In this document: one piece after another, positions 1 to 7,311 of the stretch
How positions within the stretch are numbered: the first letter of the stretch is position 1
Layout: each line of letters starts with the position of its first letter
NCBI GenBank assembly: GCA_024699395.1
Contig: JAILPU010000169.1
Span: 1 to 8,866 of the forward strand
Direction of reading: 5' to 3'
DNA: 8,866 nucleotides
Source: Lachnospiraceae bacterium
Lineage (GTDB): Bacteria; Bacillota; Clostridia; Lachnospirales; Lachnospiraceae
Notes under the pieces: generated by a model
Database searches by the model: none
Seen by the model: the letters and a program-made list of their open reading frames with translations, nothing else
What the model was told of the DNA's origin: nothing
Made by a program: the position numbers and the translations under genes

Positions 1-1049
1 TAAGGGCGGGAGTGTTAAGGCTCTACGAGCAGCTCCACAGGCTTGATGCAGGATGGGGCGGCATCGAAAGTTACGTAAAGGAACTTATCGATCAGCATCT
101 TTTTACATTTAAAAAGCTTTATCTGAATGATGAATCCATCAAAAATCTTATCATAGTTGATGATTATATATCCCCCTGGGTGTTAAGGGGCGGTATCAAG
201 ACTAAAAAGGACGAAATGTTTGAAATCGGCGCCCTAAAAAAGCTTATCAAAATGCTTGTGACCAACGATAAGCCCAAAGCGGCGCAGATTCTTGGAATAT
301 CCGAGGAAAAGATACCCCTTATGCTTATAAGCGCCGTTATGATAAAAAGGATTTCTGAGGTAACGGGAGCTGACAATATATGGGCTCCGGGAGTTACCCT
401 TGGTGACGGTATTGCTTATGAATATGCGGAATCCATGGGACTTTTGAAGGACGACCATGATTTTGAGAGGGATATAATCGCAGGAGCGTACAATACTTTA
501 AGAAGATATAAGGAGAGCATTAAGGATTCAAAAGCGTTGGAGAGCATGGCTCTTAATATATTTGACGCTACCAAAAGGATACACGGGCTGGGAAAAAGAG
601 AAAGGCTTTTGCTTCGTCTTGCGGCAATCCTTTCCAAGTGCGGAAAGTATATCAATATGGCAGACGAGGGAGTTATCTCATCCCAGATAATAATGAATAC
701 GGAGATTATGGGACTCTCTCCGGGGGAGCATGCCGTGGTTGCCAATACAGTACGGTTATTATATACTGAATTTGTTTATGGTGACGGGAAGGAAACCTTT
801 GATACACTTTTGGTGGCAAAGCTTTCCGCTATTTTAAAAATGGCATCGGTATTCTGTTTAAATCCCGATAAAACACCTGAAAAGCTCACTATAGCCAAAG
901 ATACGGGGGTTATTACCTTTAATGTGAGCATTTTAAAGGATTATGCCATTGAGAGCAGTATTTTCAAAACAAACGCCGTCTTTTTCAGGGAGGTATTCGG
1001 CGTTTCGCCTGTTCTTAAGATAAGAAAACCAAGACTGGGGGGACAATAG
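1..1049 (+). CDS. ppx: Ppx/GppA family exopolyphosphatase, C-terminal part (5' truncated by window edge)
   Basis: The frame is open to base 1, so the GTG at 12 is not the true start; about 349 codons are visible and, judging from usual family length (around 500 residues), roughly 150-170 N-terminal residues lie outside. The visible part begins inside the ASKHA-fold phosphatase region (RAGVLRLYEQL matches the family's LGxLRL segment; GVTLGDGIAYEYAE, near 390-430, matches the 'glreGil' motif closing the second subdomain). From about 450 on it is the helical HD-like domain. The family removes terminal phosphate from polyphosphate or pppGpp in the cytoplasm. Oddity: the HD-like domain reads LAAILSKCGKYIN, without the canonical His-Asp pair, so this domain is probably structural or RNA/polyP-binding rather than a metal phosphohydrolase. 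It ends TAG directly abutting the ppk start, so translation is likely coupled. The ppk neighbour supports exopolyphosphatase over GppA; the N-terminal catalytic motifs cannot be checked here. Confidence 0.87.
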   Translation, partial: RAGVLRLYEQLHRLDAGWGGIESYVKELIDQHLFTFKKLYLNDESIKNLIIVDDYISPWVLRGGIKTKKDEMFEIGALKKLIKMLVTNDKPKAAQILGISEEKIPLMLISAVMIKRISEVTGADNIWAPGVTLGDGIAYEYAESMGLLKDDHDFERDIIAGAYNTLRRYKESIKDSKALESMALNIFDATKRIHGLGKRERLLLRLAAILSKCGKYINMADEGVISSQIIMNTEIMGLSPGEHAVVANTVRLLYTEFVYGDGKETFDTLLVAKLSAILKMASVFCLNPDKTPEKLTIAKDTGVITFNVSILKDYAIESSIFKTNAVFFREVFGVSPVLKIRKPRLGGQ

Positions 1050-3170
1050 ATGAATGATTTTAACAGTCCCGATTATTATTACAACAGGGAACTGAGCTGG
1101 CTTTTGTTTAACAGACGTGTTCTTGGGGAGGCGAAGGATAAGAACAATCCTTTGTTTGAAAGACTTAAATTTTTAAGTATAACCGCTTCCAATCTTGATG
1201 AGTTCTTTATGGTAAGGATTGCATCCTTAAAGGATATGGTAAGCGCCGGGTATGAAAAACCCGACATTGCCGGGCTTTCTCCCAAGGAACAGCTTCATCT
1301 TCTGGATAAAGAAGTTCACAAGCTGGTGGAAGATCAGTACAACGTATACAACAGATCCTTACTTCCGCTTTTGTTCAAGAGCGGGCTTCATATTGTAAAG
1401 CATTACGAACAGCTTTCGGACAGCCAGAAGGAATATGTGGACCGGTACTTTATGGATAATGTATATCCGGTACTGACTCCCATGGCGGTGGATTCCTCAC
1501 GACCTTTTCCCCTTATAAGAAACAAGTCATTAAACATTGGGGCGATGGTGAAAAAGTCGGGAAGAGACGATATTGAGTTTGTCACCGTTCAGGTTCCGGG
1601 AGTGCTTGACAGGATAGTGGAGATACCCGGGGAAGGGACACGAACCGTTATCTATCTCGAGGAAGTTATTGCCGGCAATATGAACCGTCTCTTTTTGAAT
1701 TACGATATAGTGAGCGCTCATCTTTTCAGGATTATGCGTAACGCGGATCTTACCATTGAGGAGGATGAGGCGGCTGACCTATTGAAGGAGATAGAAAAGC
1801 AGCTTAAGAAGAGCCACAGAGGCGAACCCATCAGACTTGAGGTGGAAGCCGGTATTGATAAGAGACTTCTTGATTTTATTAAAAAGGAACTTAAGATTGA
1901 CGACAGTCAGCTTTATGAAATAGACGGTCCTTTAGATCTTACGGTTCTTATGAAGCTTTATAAGCTTGAGGGATTTGATGAATTTAAACGTGCGGAATAT
2001 GTTCCCGTACCTGTTTCGGGACTGACCCACGCTACGGATATTTTTTCAAGGATAAGGGAAGGGGACATTCTTATGCATCACCCCTACGAATCCTTTACTC
2101 CCGTGGTGGATCTTATCAGGCAGGCTTCAAGGGACGACAAGGTTCTGGCCATTAAGCAGACGCTGTACAGAGTGAGCGGAAATTCCCCTATTATTCAGGC
2201 TCTGGCTCAGGCTGCCGAGAACGGCAAGCAGGTTACTGTTTTGGTGGAATTAAAGGCCAGATTTGACGAGGAAAACAACATCACATGGGCAAGAATGCTT
2301 GAGAAAGCGGGATGCCATGTTATCTACGGTCTTGTGGGACTTAAGACCCATTGTAAGATATTACTTATCGTGAGACGTGAGGAAGACGGTATCCGCAGAT
2401 ATGTGCATCTGGGCACGGGTAATTACAATGATGCCACGGCCAAGCTTTATGTGGATCTGGGAATGTTCACCTGCAGAGATTCCATCGGAGAGGATGCCAC
2501 TGCGGTATTTAATATGCTTTCGGGTTATTCCGAGCCACTTTTCTGGAATAAGCTTTCCCTGGCGCCCATATGGCTTAAGGATAAATTCCTCTATCTTATT
2601 GACCGGGAAAAACAACATGTGCTTAACGGCAATAAAGCAAGAATCGTAGCCAAGATGAATTCTTTGTGTGACAAGGATGTTATTATGGCTCTCTACGATG
2701 CTTCCTGTGCCGGTGTTAAGATAGATCTTATTATAAGGGGCTTCTGCTGTTTGAAGCCCGGTATTAAGAAGGTCAGTGAAAATATTACTGTGCGTTCCAT
2801 TGTGGGGGATTTTCTGGAACACAGCAGAATCTTTTATTTTGAAAACAATGAGGATCATGAGGTATATCTGGGAAGTGCCGACTGGATGCCCAGAAACCTT
2901 GAAAGGAGAGTTGAGATTCTTTTCCCTGTGGAGGACAACCTTCTTAAGGAAAGGCTTATACGAATCCTGGATCTTCAGTTAAAGGATAATGTTAAGGCGA
3001 ATGTCCTGATGCCCGACGGAACTTACGAAAAGCCGGACAGAAGAGGTAAGGACGCCTTTAACGTGCAGGAGTATTTTTGCAAAGAAGCTCTCAATCACGC
3101 AGAGCTAATAAATAAGAAGGAGAATGAGATCAGCCGGGTATTTATCCCGGAGATCGGACGAGAAGGATGA
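1050..3170 (+). CDS. ppk1: Polyphosphate kinase PPK1 (EC 2.7.4.1)
   Basis: Transfers the gamma phosphate of ATP reversibly onto polyphosphate; usually a membrane-associated oligomer. At 706 residues it is normal length (E. coli 688) and has the full domain order: N-terminal helical domain (about 8-115, YYNRELSWLLFNRRV and SNLDEFFMVRIASL), head domain (about 120-310), then two phospholipase-D-like catalytic domains (about 330-495 and 500-680). Active-site residues are all present: R374 (LYRVS), R404 (ARFDEE), H434 in KTHCK, the residue equivalent to the phospho-histidine H435 of E. coli, H453 in HLGTGNYND, and H591 in EHSRIFYF, equivalent to E. coli H592. The spacings 19 and 138 between these histidines equal those of the E. 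coli enzyme. The ATG at 1050 touches the ppx stop (TAGATG) and has a strong GGGGGGA ribosome site at 1037-1043, so ppx and ppk are one transcript with coupled translation. No truncation or frameshift is seen. Confidence 0.97.
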   Translation: MNDFNSPDYYYNRELSWLLFNRRVLGEAKDKNNPLFERLKFLSITASNLDEFFMVRIASLKDMVSAGYEKPDIAGLSPKEQLHLLDKEVHKLVEDQYNVYNRSLLPLLFKSGLHIVKHYEQLSDSQKEYVDRYFMDNVYPVLTPMAVDSSRPFPLIRNKSLNIGAMVKKSGRDDIEFVTVQVPGVLDRIVEIPGEGTRTVIYLEEVIAGNMNRLFLNYDIVSAHLFRIMRNADLTIEEDEAADLLKEIEKQLKKSHRGEPIRLEVEAGIDKRLLDFIKKELKIDDSQLYEIDGPLDLTVLMKLYKLEGFDEFKRAEYVPVPVSGLTHATDIFSRIREGDILMHHPYESFTPVVDLIRQASRDDKVLAIKQTLYRVSGNSPIIQALAQAAENGKQVTVLVELKARFDEENNITWARMLEKAGCHVIYGLVGLKTHCKILLIVRREEDGIRRYVHLGTGNYNDATAKLYVDLGMFTCRDSIGEDATAVFNMLSGYSEPLFWNKLSLAPIWLKDKFLYLIDREKQHVLNGNKARIVAKMNSLCDKDVIMALYDASCAGVKIDLIIRGFCCLKPGIKKVSENITVRSIVGDFLEHSRIFYFENNEDHEVYLGSADWMPRNLERRVEILFPVEDNLLKERLIRILDLQLKDNVKANVLMPDGTYEKPDRRGKDAFNVQEYFCKEALNHAELINKKENEISRVFIPEIGREG

Positions 3171-4894
3171 AAATAACAAAAACTGACTATATCTGCATGG
3201 GGGTGCTTGCGTTTATATTCGCCGTGCTGGTATTTGCAAGGTTGGGTAACACTTATGCCCCGGAAACCGGGAGAGACCTTTCCGGAGAGGGCAGGGAGAT
3301 GGTCATCGACTTCGGTGAATATCTTACCGTAGATCATATGCGGGTTTTCTTAGGTAATCTTGAGGGAAGAAAAGTTTCCCTGTCAGCCTACAATGAGGTG
3401 ACCAAGGAATGGCAGGTAATTAAAAGCGATGAAAACATTCAGTCGGTTTTCAGATGGAATGAGGTACATATAGGTTATTATCTCAGATATCTGGGAATTG
3501 TATGTACAAGCGATTCCGGTTCCTTTAATGAGATTGTATTTTATTCTCCCGAGGGAGACATAATCACCCCCGTTAATACGAATGCCTATCCGGAACTTTT
3601 CGATGAACAGGATATGGTTCCCGAATATTTCACTTATATGGACAGCACCTATTTTGATGAGGTTTATCATGCGAGAACCGCTTACGAGTTTATTCATAAG
3701 TTAAATACTTATGAGACAACCCATCCTCATTTCGGAAAGACCCTTATTTCCATAGGAATCAGGATGTTCGGCATGAATCCCTTCGGATGGCGATTTATGA
3801 CGGCGTTATTCGGTATCTTTTCGGTTATCATAATGTATCTCTTTGCAAAGGCGATGTTTGAGTCCACCTTTATAGCAACCATAACAGGAAGTTTTATCAC
3901 CTTTGAAACCATGCATTTAAACCTTTCAAGAATAGCTACTCTTGATATTTTCATAGGTACCTTTATTCTTCTCATGTATCTTCTGATGTTTTTGTACATT
4001 AAGGAAGATACGAAGTTTAGAAAAGAATATGCCGCAGCAAAAGAATATACAGGCAAAAAGAAAAAGAAAACGGAAGACGGCGGTTTCTATGTTATAAAGG
4101 GAAATCAGTATATAATGTTGGGAATGTGCGGATTTGTTTCGGGTATTGCCATTGCCACCAAGTGGACGGGCGCCTATGCCGTGATGGGTATCGCTGTAAT
4201 ATTTATAATACATACCTTGCTTTATTTCCCCAGAGGTCAGGTGCTTAAGCTTTTCTTATTCTGTGTGGGTGTATTTGTGGTATTGCCCTTACTTATTTAC
4301 AGCCTTTCCTTCGCACCTGCTGTGAGCTACAAAGAGTTTGATAACATTTTTGCCAAGGCTATTGAACTTTCAAAGAATATGTATGATTATCACTCAAAAC
4401 TTGAGGCGACACACCCTTACAGTTCCAGGTTCTACCAGTGGCCTATTGTGGCAAAGCCTCTTCTTGACAGTTGTGAGAGAGTAAAGGATGGCCTTGTAAG
4501 CGGTATAAGCTGTATGGGCAATCCCGTTATCTGTTGGGCGGGAATAGGTGCCACTGTATTCCTTGCATTAAGAACCGTAATCAAGAAAGACGGCATCGCA
4601 CTGTTTTTGATAATCAGCTATTTTGCACAGTACCTTCCCTGGTTCGGAATTTCCAGATGTACCTTTATATATCATTATTTCCCTTCAATTCTCTTTAATA
4701 TCCTTATGCTGGGATATATATGCAAGCTTTTGCATGACAGATTCAAATGGGGAAAATATGTGGTGGTCACCTTTGCGGCAGTAAATATGGTAGTGTTCTT
4801 CCTTTATTACCCTGTGGTTGCCGGATGGCCTGCTGTACCCGTTGAATACGGAAAAGCATTAAGACTTATGAAGGACTGGGTACTTGTATATTAA
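3167..4894 (+). CDS. PMT-family (GT39-like) polyprenyl-phosphate-sugar glycosyltransferase with discoidin-like insert
   Basis: A 575-residue integral membrane enzyme. Families of this type (bacterial protein O-mannosyltransferases such as mycobacterial Rv1002c) move a sugar from a polyprenyl-phosphate carrier to proteins or surface polymers on the outer face of the membrane. TM1 is about 8-26. The GT-C motifs follow unusually late: FDEVYHAR (D164-E165, the catalytic acidic pair), THPHFGK (186-191), PFGWRF (205-210), LSRIATLD (253-260), TKWTG (331-335), and a C-terminal MGNPVICWAG (450-459) and RCTFIYHYFP (497-506) typical of the PMT 4TM C-terminal domain. Residues about 43-136, between TM1 and the DE motif, look like a beta-sandwich of F5/8-type C (discoidin) kind (VIDFGEYLTVDHMRVFLG, then YLRYLGIVC, then NEIVFYS), predicted extracytoplasmic. 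A lysine-rich stretch (297-301) fits a cytoplasmic loop. The ATG overlaps the ppk stop (ATGA). Donor sugar and acceptor cannot be told from sequence. Confidence 0.88.
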   Translation: MKITKTDYICMGVLAFIFAVLVFARLGNTYAPETGRDLSGEGREMVIDFGEYLTVDHMRVFLGNLEGRKVSLSAYNEVTKEWQVIKSDENIQSVFRWNEVHIGYYLRYLGIVCTSDSGSFNEIVFYSPEGDIITPVNTNAYPELFDEQDMVPEYFTYMDSTYFDEVYHARTAYEFIHKLNTYETTHPHFGKTLISIGIRMFGMNPFGWRFMTALFGIFSVIIMYLFAKAMFESTFIATITGSFITFETMHLNLSRIATLDIFIGTFILLMYLLMFLYIKEDTKFRKEYAAAKEYTGKKKKKTEDGGFYVIKGNQYIMLGMCGFVSGIAIATKWTGAYAVMGIAVIFIIHTLLYFPRGQVLKLFLFCVGVFVVLPLLIYSLSFAPAVSYKEFDNIFAKAIELSKNMYDYHSKLEATHPYSSRFYQWPIVAKPLLDSCERVKDGLVSGISCMGNPVICWAGIGATVFLALRTVIKKDGIALFLIISYFAQYLPWFGISRCTFIYHYFPSILFNILMLGYICKLLHDRFKWGKYVVVTFAAVNMVVFFLYYPVVAGWPAVPVEYGKALRLMKDWVLVY

Positions 4895-4899
4895 ATCTC

Positions 4900-4936
4900 A
4901 AAAGACGACGGTCATGTGACTGTCGTCTTTTATTTT
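4900..4936 (+). terminator. Rho-independent terminator of the ppx-ppk-PMT operon
   Basis: Six bases after the PMT-family stop. AAAAGACGAC (4900-4909) pairs perfectly with GTCGTCTTTT (4922-4931); inside it GTCA (4911-4914) pairs with TGAC (4917-4920) across one G-T wobble, giving a nearly continuous 15-pair hairpin. The T-rich tail runs to about 4936 (TTTTATTTT). Confidence 0.92.
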
Positions 4937-4987
4937 GGATGCAGTTTAGTTAAAATCATTACATTTCACAAACGAAAAAATGCAATT

Positions 4988-5024
4988 AAAACAGCCACTG
5001 CAAGATAATCTTGCAAGTGGCTGT
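4988..5024 (-). terminator. Rho-independent terminator of the minus-strand Gpi18-like gene (possibly bidirectional)
   Basis: ACAGCCAC plus TGCAAGAT (4991-5006) pairs with ATCTTGCA plus GTGGCTGT (5008-5024) with one bulged A at 5016, a 16-pair stem. Read on the minus strand it lies 31 bases after the stop at 5055 and is followed by TTTTAATTG and then another T-run. On the plus strand it is followed by CTTTAG, so weak bidirectional action is possible. It stands back to back with the operon terminator at 4900-4936, separating two convergent units. Confidence 0.85.
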
Positions 5025-5054
5025 CTTTAGCTACGTCCATCGGCGCAGATTTTA

Positions 5055-6293
5055 TTATTTGTTGGTGTTTGCCACAGGAACCGGTTCTACCTTAAGTTCG
5101 GGGGCTTCGTTAACTGCATCGAATAATTCTTTGCCCACAAGAACGAGAAGCACTGTGTTTAAAATGGCAAGATACAAAGGATCCATTACGGAGTGCCCTA
5201 CCAGATAAACCATGTAATTAAGTACCGTTACAAGGCTTGCCAACGCCGCAAGGGGAAGTTTTTTAATATCTGTTGCAACATAGATCATTACAAATATATC
5301 AAAGATAAAATTGTATCTGTCATGCATATGGGGAAGGAAATAGGTGAGGCAGGAAACTGAGAACATAAGTAATGCCATCATAACCTTGCCTGTCATTTCA
5401 ATCCTCTTGGAACAGATATAATAAGCAATCATACCCGTCACAATAAGTGTGATCCACATTCCGGCGCCGCATAAAGAATCGGTTCTTGATGTGGTGTCCG
5501 GCATATTTTCATCAAGGAAAACATAAAGGTTAGGATAGTTAAGTGTGCCCCAGGGATAGTAATCCGCCTGGCTGAAATAGATGGTTAAAAGCCTTGTGGG
5601 GTCACCTCCGAATATCCATGCGGGAAGCACGCTTATAAAGAATACAAGGGGCATATAAAGAAGTTTTACAAGGCTTATATTTTTTCCCTTTATCCACATG
5701 ATTACATAGAAGGGAAGGAAGAATACTGCCTGAAGTTTGAACATAAAGGAAAGAGCAAGAAAAACAGCGCTCTTTGTGTTTTCGCCCTTATAAACAGATC
5801 TGAAACTCATTACAAGGAAACAGGTGTAGATTATGTCGCACTGACAAAACCAACCGGAGTTTATAAGTGCCGCGGGACTTAATATCACAAGAGTAAAGGC
5901 TCCTATTGATTTCTTCACATCTTTGGTGATATCATGAACCAGTGCAAAAGCGCTGAAAGCAGCGATAAAATCGAATACATAGGAGAAAAGCTTAAGCATG
6001 TACAAGGGTGATGCCTTCAAGTAGGAAATGAGAGTCATGTACAATGTATATGCGGAAGCGTAGTTGGTTATCTCCTGGGAGAGACTCTTTAAACCGCCGC
6101 CTTCTCTCATGGAATCAACCCATTTTTCCAGAAAACCGTAATAGTCGGCAGACTGTATATCGATGATCTTAACCCTTATGATTGCGCCTATAACGAAGGC
6201 TGCCAGCATAAAGCAAAGATCCAGTCCCGACATTTCATAGGACAGAATTTTGAACTGCGCATTCAGTAATTTGTCGATTGGTCGTTCTTTCAT
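5055..6293 (-). CDS. Gpi18/PIG-M-like membrane mannosyltransferase (GT-C fold, COG5542-like)
   Basis: A 412-residue polytopic protein with about ten hydrophobic segments. Homologues related to eukaryotic Gpi18/PIG-V and PIG-M transfer mannose from a lipid-phosphate carrier; the bacterial substrates are mostly unknown. Matching signatures, numbered from the chosen start: DYYGFLEKWVD (50-60) after TM1, with the acidic residue expected in the first external loop; NSGWFCQCDIIYT (145-157), the family's NS-x-WGQxDxIYT motif with Cys replacing Gly; FKLQAVFFLPFY (185-196); and FLPHMHDRYNF (319-329), the MHERY-type motif. The tail (about 390-412) is hydrophilic and presumably cytoplasmic. Start: an ATG at 6311 is in frame, but I prefer 6293, which has GGGG (ACGGGGT) 8-9 bases upstream and lies some 30 bases from a predicted transcription start; the 6311 ATG lacks a good ribosome site. 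It stands alone, convergent with the PMT-type gene and divergent from maf. Donor, acceptor and pathway are not visible. Confidence 0.85.
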   Translation of the reverse strand: MKERPIDKLLNAQFKILSYEMSGLDLCFMLAAFVIGAIIRVKIIDIQSADYYGFLEKWVDSMREGGGLKSLSQEITNYASAYTLYMTLISYLKASPLYMLKLFSYVFDFIAAFSAFALVHDITKDVKKSIGAFTLVILSPAALINSGWFCQCDIIYTCFLVMSFRSVYKGENTKSAVFLALSFMFKLQAVFFLPFYVIMWIKGKNISLVKLLYMPLVFFISVLPAWIFGGDPTRLLTIYFSQADYYPWGTLNYPNLYVFLDENMPDTTSRTDSLCGAGMWITLIVTGMIAYYICSKRIEMTGKVMMALLMFSVSCLTYFLPHMHDRYNFIFDIFVMIYVATDIKKLPLAALASLVTVLNYMVYLVGHSVMDPLYLAILNTVLLVLVGKELFDAVNEAPELKVEPVPVANTNK

Positions 6294-6331
6294 AGTTATA
6301 CCCCGTTTCATTATTTTTACATCCAGATAAT

Positions 6332-6360
6332 AGTATAAACCAATAGCGGGGCTTAAACAA
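6332..6360 (-). promoter_or_regulatory. Predicted sigma-A-type promoter for the Gpi18-like gene
   Basis: On the minus strand, TTGTTT (complement of 6355-6360) and TATACT (complement of 6332-6337) are separated by exactly 17 bases. Transcription would start near 6325, about 30 bases before the ATG at 6293. It sits in the 87-base divergent gap with maf; I found no comparably good plus-strand promoter for maf there. Confidence 0.6.
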
Positions 6361-6380
6361 TAAAAAACGGAGGCTGTTTA

Positions 6381-6965
6381 GTGAAAAAGATTATTCTTGC
6401 AAGCGCTTCTCCAAGAAGAAGAGAGCTGTTAAAAACAATAGGTTTGGATTTTGAGATAAAAGTAAGCGACGTAGAGGAAAAATGCGATGAAATCCACCCC
6501 GCGAAGGTGGTGGAGGCCCTTTCTTTTATTAAGGGAAAGGCGGTCTGGGATTCGTTGCAGGATAAAAACCTAAGTGTGGTTCTTAGTGCGGATACCGTTG
6601 TGAGCCTTGAGGGGAAAATCCTTGGGAAACCCTCCGATGAAAAAAGAGCTTTTGAGATGCTTAAATCCCTTTCCGGTAAAAGCCATGAGGTTTATACGGG
6701 AGTGACTTTAATCTGCAAAGAAGGTAAGGAAGTTATAACCCGCACCTTCCATGAAGCCACGAAGGTATTTTTCTATGAAATGAGTGATGAGGAGATACTT
6801 GATTATATTGCCACCAAAGAGCCTATGGACAAGGCAGGAGCTTATGGAATCCAGGGACTGGGTTCAAGGTTTGTTCAAAGAATAGAAGGAGATTACAACA
6901 CTGTGGTGGGTCTTCCCGCGGCAAGAGTATACCGTGAACTTAAATACATGGGGGCATTAAAATAA
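6381..6965 (+). CDS. maf: Maf family nucleoside triphosphate pyrophosphatase (dTTP/UTP type)
   Basis: A 194-residue cytoplasmic enzyme of normal length for Maf/YhdE proteins, which hydrolyse nucleoside triphosphates (dTTP, UTP and modified pyrimidine nucleotides) to monophosphates and pyrophosphate and are linked to septum inhibition and housecleaning. Motifs in order: ILASASPRRRELL (5-17), the N-terminal nucleotide-binding signature; SADTVV (69-74), with catalytic base D71; GKILGKP (78-84), with conserved K83; SLSGKSHEVYTGV (97-109); DKAGAYGIQG (150-159), the YhdE/BsMaf-type version of this motif; and VGLP (177-180). The start is GTG at 6381 with GGAGG at 6369-6373, seven bases away; no in-frame ATG competes. 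It appears monocistronic, with no clear terminator close behind; the first plus-strand terminator is at 7441. In Bacillus maf sits with mreBCD or radC, but here neither neighbour is related to division. Confidence 0.95.
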   Translation: MKKIILASASPRRRELLKTIGLDFEIKVSDVEEKCDEIHPAKVVEALSFIKGKAVWDSLQDKNLSVVLSADTVVSLEGKILGKPSDEKRAFEMLKSLSGKSHEVYTGVTLICKEGKEVITRTFHEATKVFFYEMSDEEILDYIATKEPMDKAGAYGIQGLGSRFVQRIEGDYNTVVGLPAARVYRELKYMGALK

Positions 6966-7105
6966 TTCGAACGCAGGGTTTTTTAAGAATAGTATCGATT
7001 CAAATATGACAGCAAACATATAGAGTGGTAATCATCACATAAATGTGAAAGATACAATAGTATCGCTGTGTGAGAACCGGTAGAAGTTATTTGTATGAAT
7101 GGTGT

Positions 7106-7141
7106 AAAAAAGGAGGAGAGGGCACACAGATATGCCCTCTC
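7106..7141 (-). terminator. Rho-independent terminator of the candidate small RNA
   Basis: GAGAGGGCA and TGCCCTCTC (7133-7141 and 7116-7124) form a perfect 9-pair GC-rich stem with an 8-base loop. On the minus strand it is followed by CTCC and then six T (7111-7106). The four-base gap before the T-run is slightly longer than ideal. On the plus strand the stem is followed by AATTGAGTG, so it would not terminate in that direction. Confidence 0.7.
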
Positions 7142-7277
7142 AATTGAGTGATGAAAATGCGGTTACAAGGAAGGAGACAGTAGCTTGTAACCGCAAATTC
7201 ACGCCGTGGTATCTATGAAAAACTACCCCTGTTTCTCATGGATATACCTGCCCAGCGTTGTGCAGTGTAAAAACTAC
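7106..7277 (-). ncRNA. Candidate structured small RNA, about 170 nt, unknown family
   Basis: Read on the minus strand: a promoter-like sequence (7284-7311), then about 19 unpaired bases, then hairpin A (7258-7201): ACGCTG/CGGCGT, GGTAT/ATACC, CCATGA/TCATAG with a two-base bulge and one C-A mismatch, and AAAC/GTTT closing a loop AGGGGTA. Next is hairpin B (7194-7159): a perfect 11-pair stem GCGGTTACAAG/CTTGTAACCGC with a 14-base loop containing CTCCTT. Last is a 9-pair terminator hairpin with six T. Minus orientation is favoured because it gives a promoter, a terminator tail and two G-T wobbles where the plus strand would have A-C mismatches; the plus strand gains only one wobble in return. 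No match to RNase P, tmRNA, SRP, T-box or riboswitch cores that I know. It could be a trans-acting small RNA; function unknown. Confidence 0.5.
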
Positions 7278-7283
7278 ATTCTG

Positions 7284-7311
7284 AATATAGCATTACGCAT
7301 ATTAAAAACAA
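7284..7311 (-). promoter_or_regulatory. Predicted extended -10 promoter for the candidate small RNA
   Basis: On the minus strand TTGTTT (7311-7306), a 16-base spacer, then TATATT (7289-7284) preceded by TGC, an extended -10 (TGnTATATT). The -35 is identical to that of the Gpi18-like gene in this window. Predicted start near 7277. The spacer contains ATGCGTAAT (7300-7292), one half of a long-range inverted repeat, so a regulator could bind between the promoter elements. Confidence 0.5.

Noticed and set aside
2361..2858. A 165-codon minus-strand open frame inside ppk1
   Set aside because: Antisense shadow of a well-conserved PPK1 catalytic region; no recognisable protein features or ribosome site support.
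7159..7194. Resemblance of the plus-strand loop (GGAAGGAGACAG) to the bacterial SRP RNA apical loop
   Set aside because: The SRP loop needs a GGAA tetraloop flanked by a specific asymmetric internal loop; here the same bases form a single 14-base loop on an 11-pair perfect stem.
7132..7218. A 28-codon plus-strand frame (MPSQLSDENAV...) preceded by AGGAGG at 7111-7116, resembling a leader peptide
   Set aside because: The ribosome site is about 15 bases away and its 3' end plus the start are buried in a perfect 9-pair stem; the frame runs straight through both arms of the second hairpin and there is no regulated gene directly downstream.
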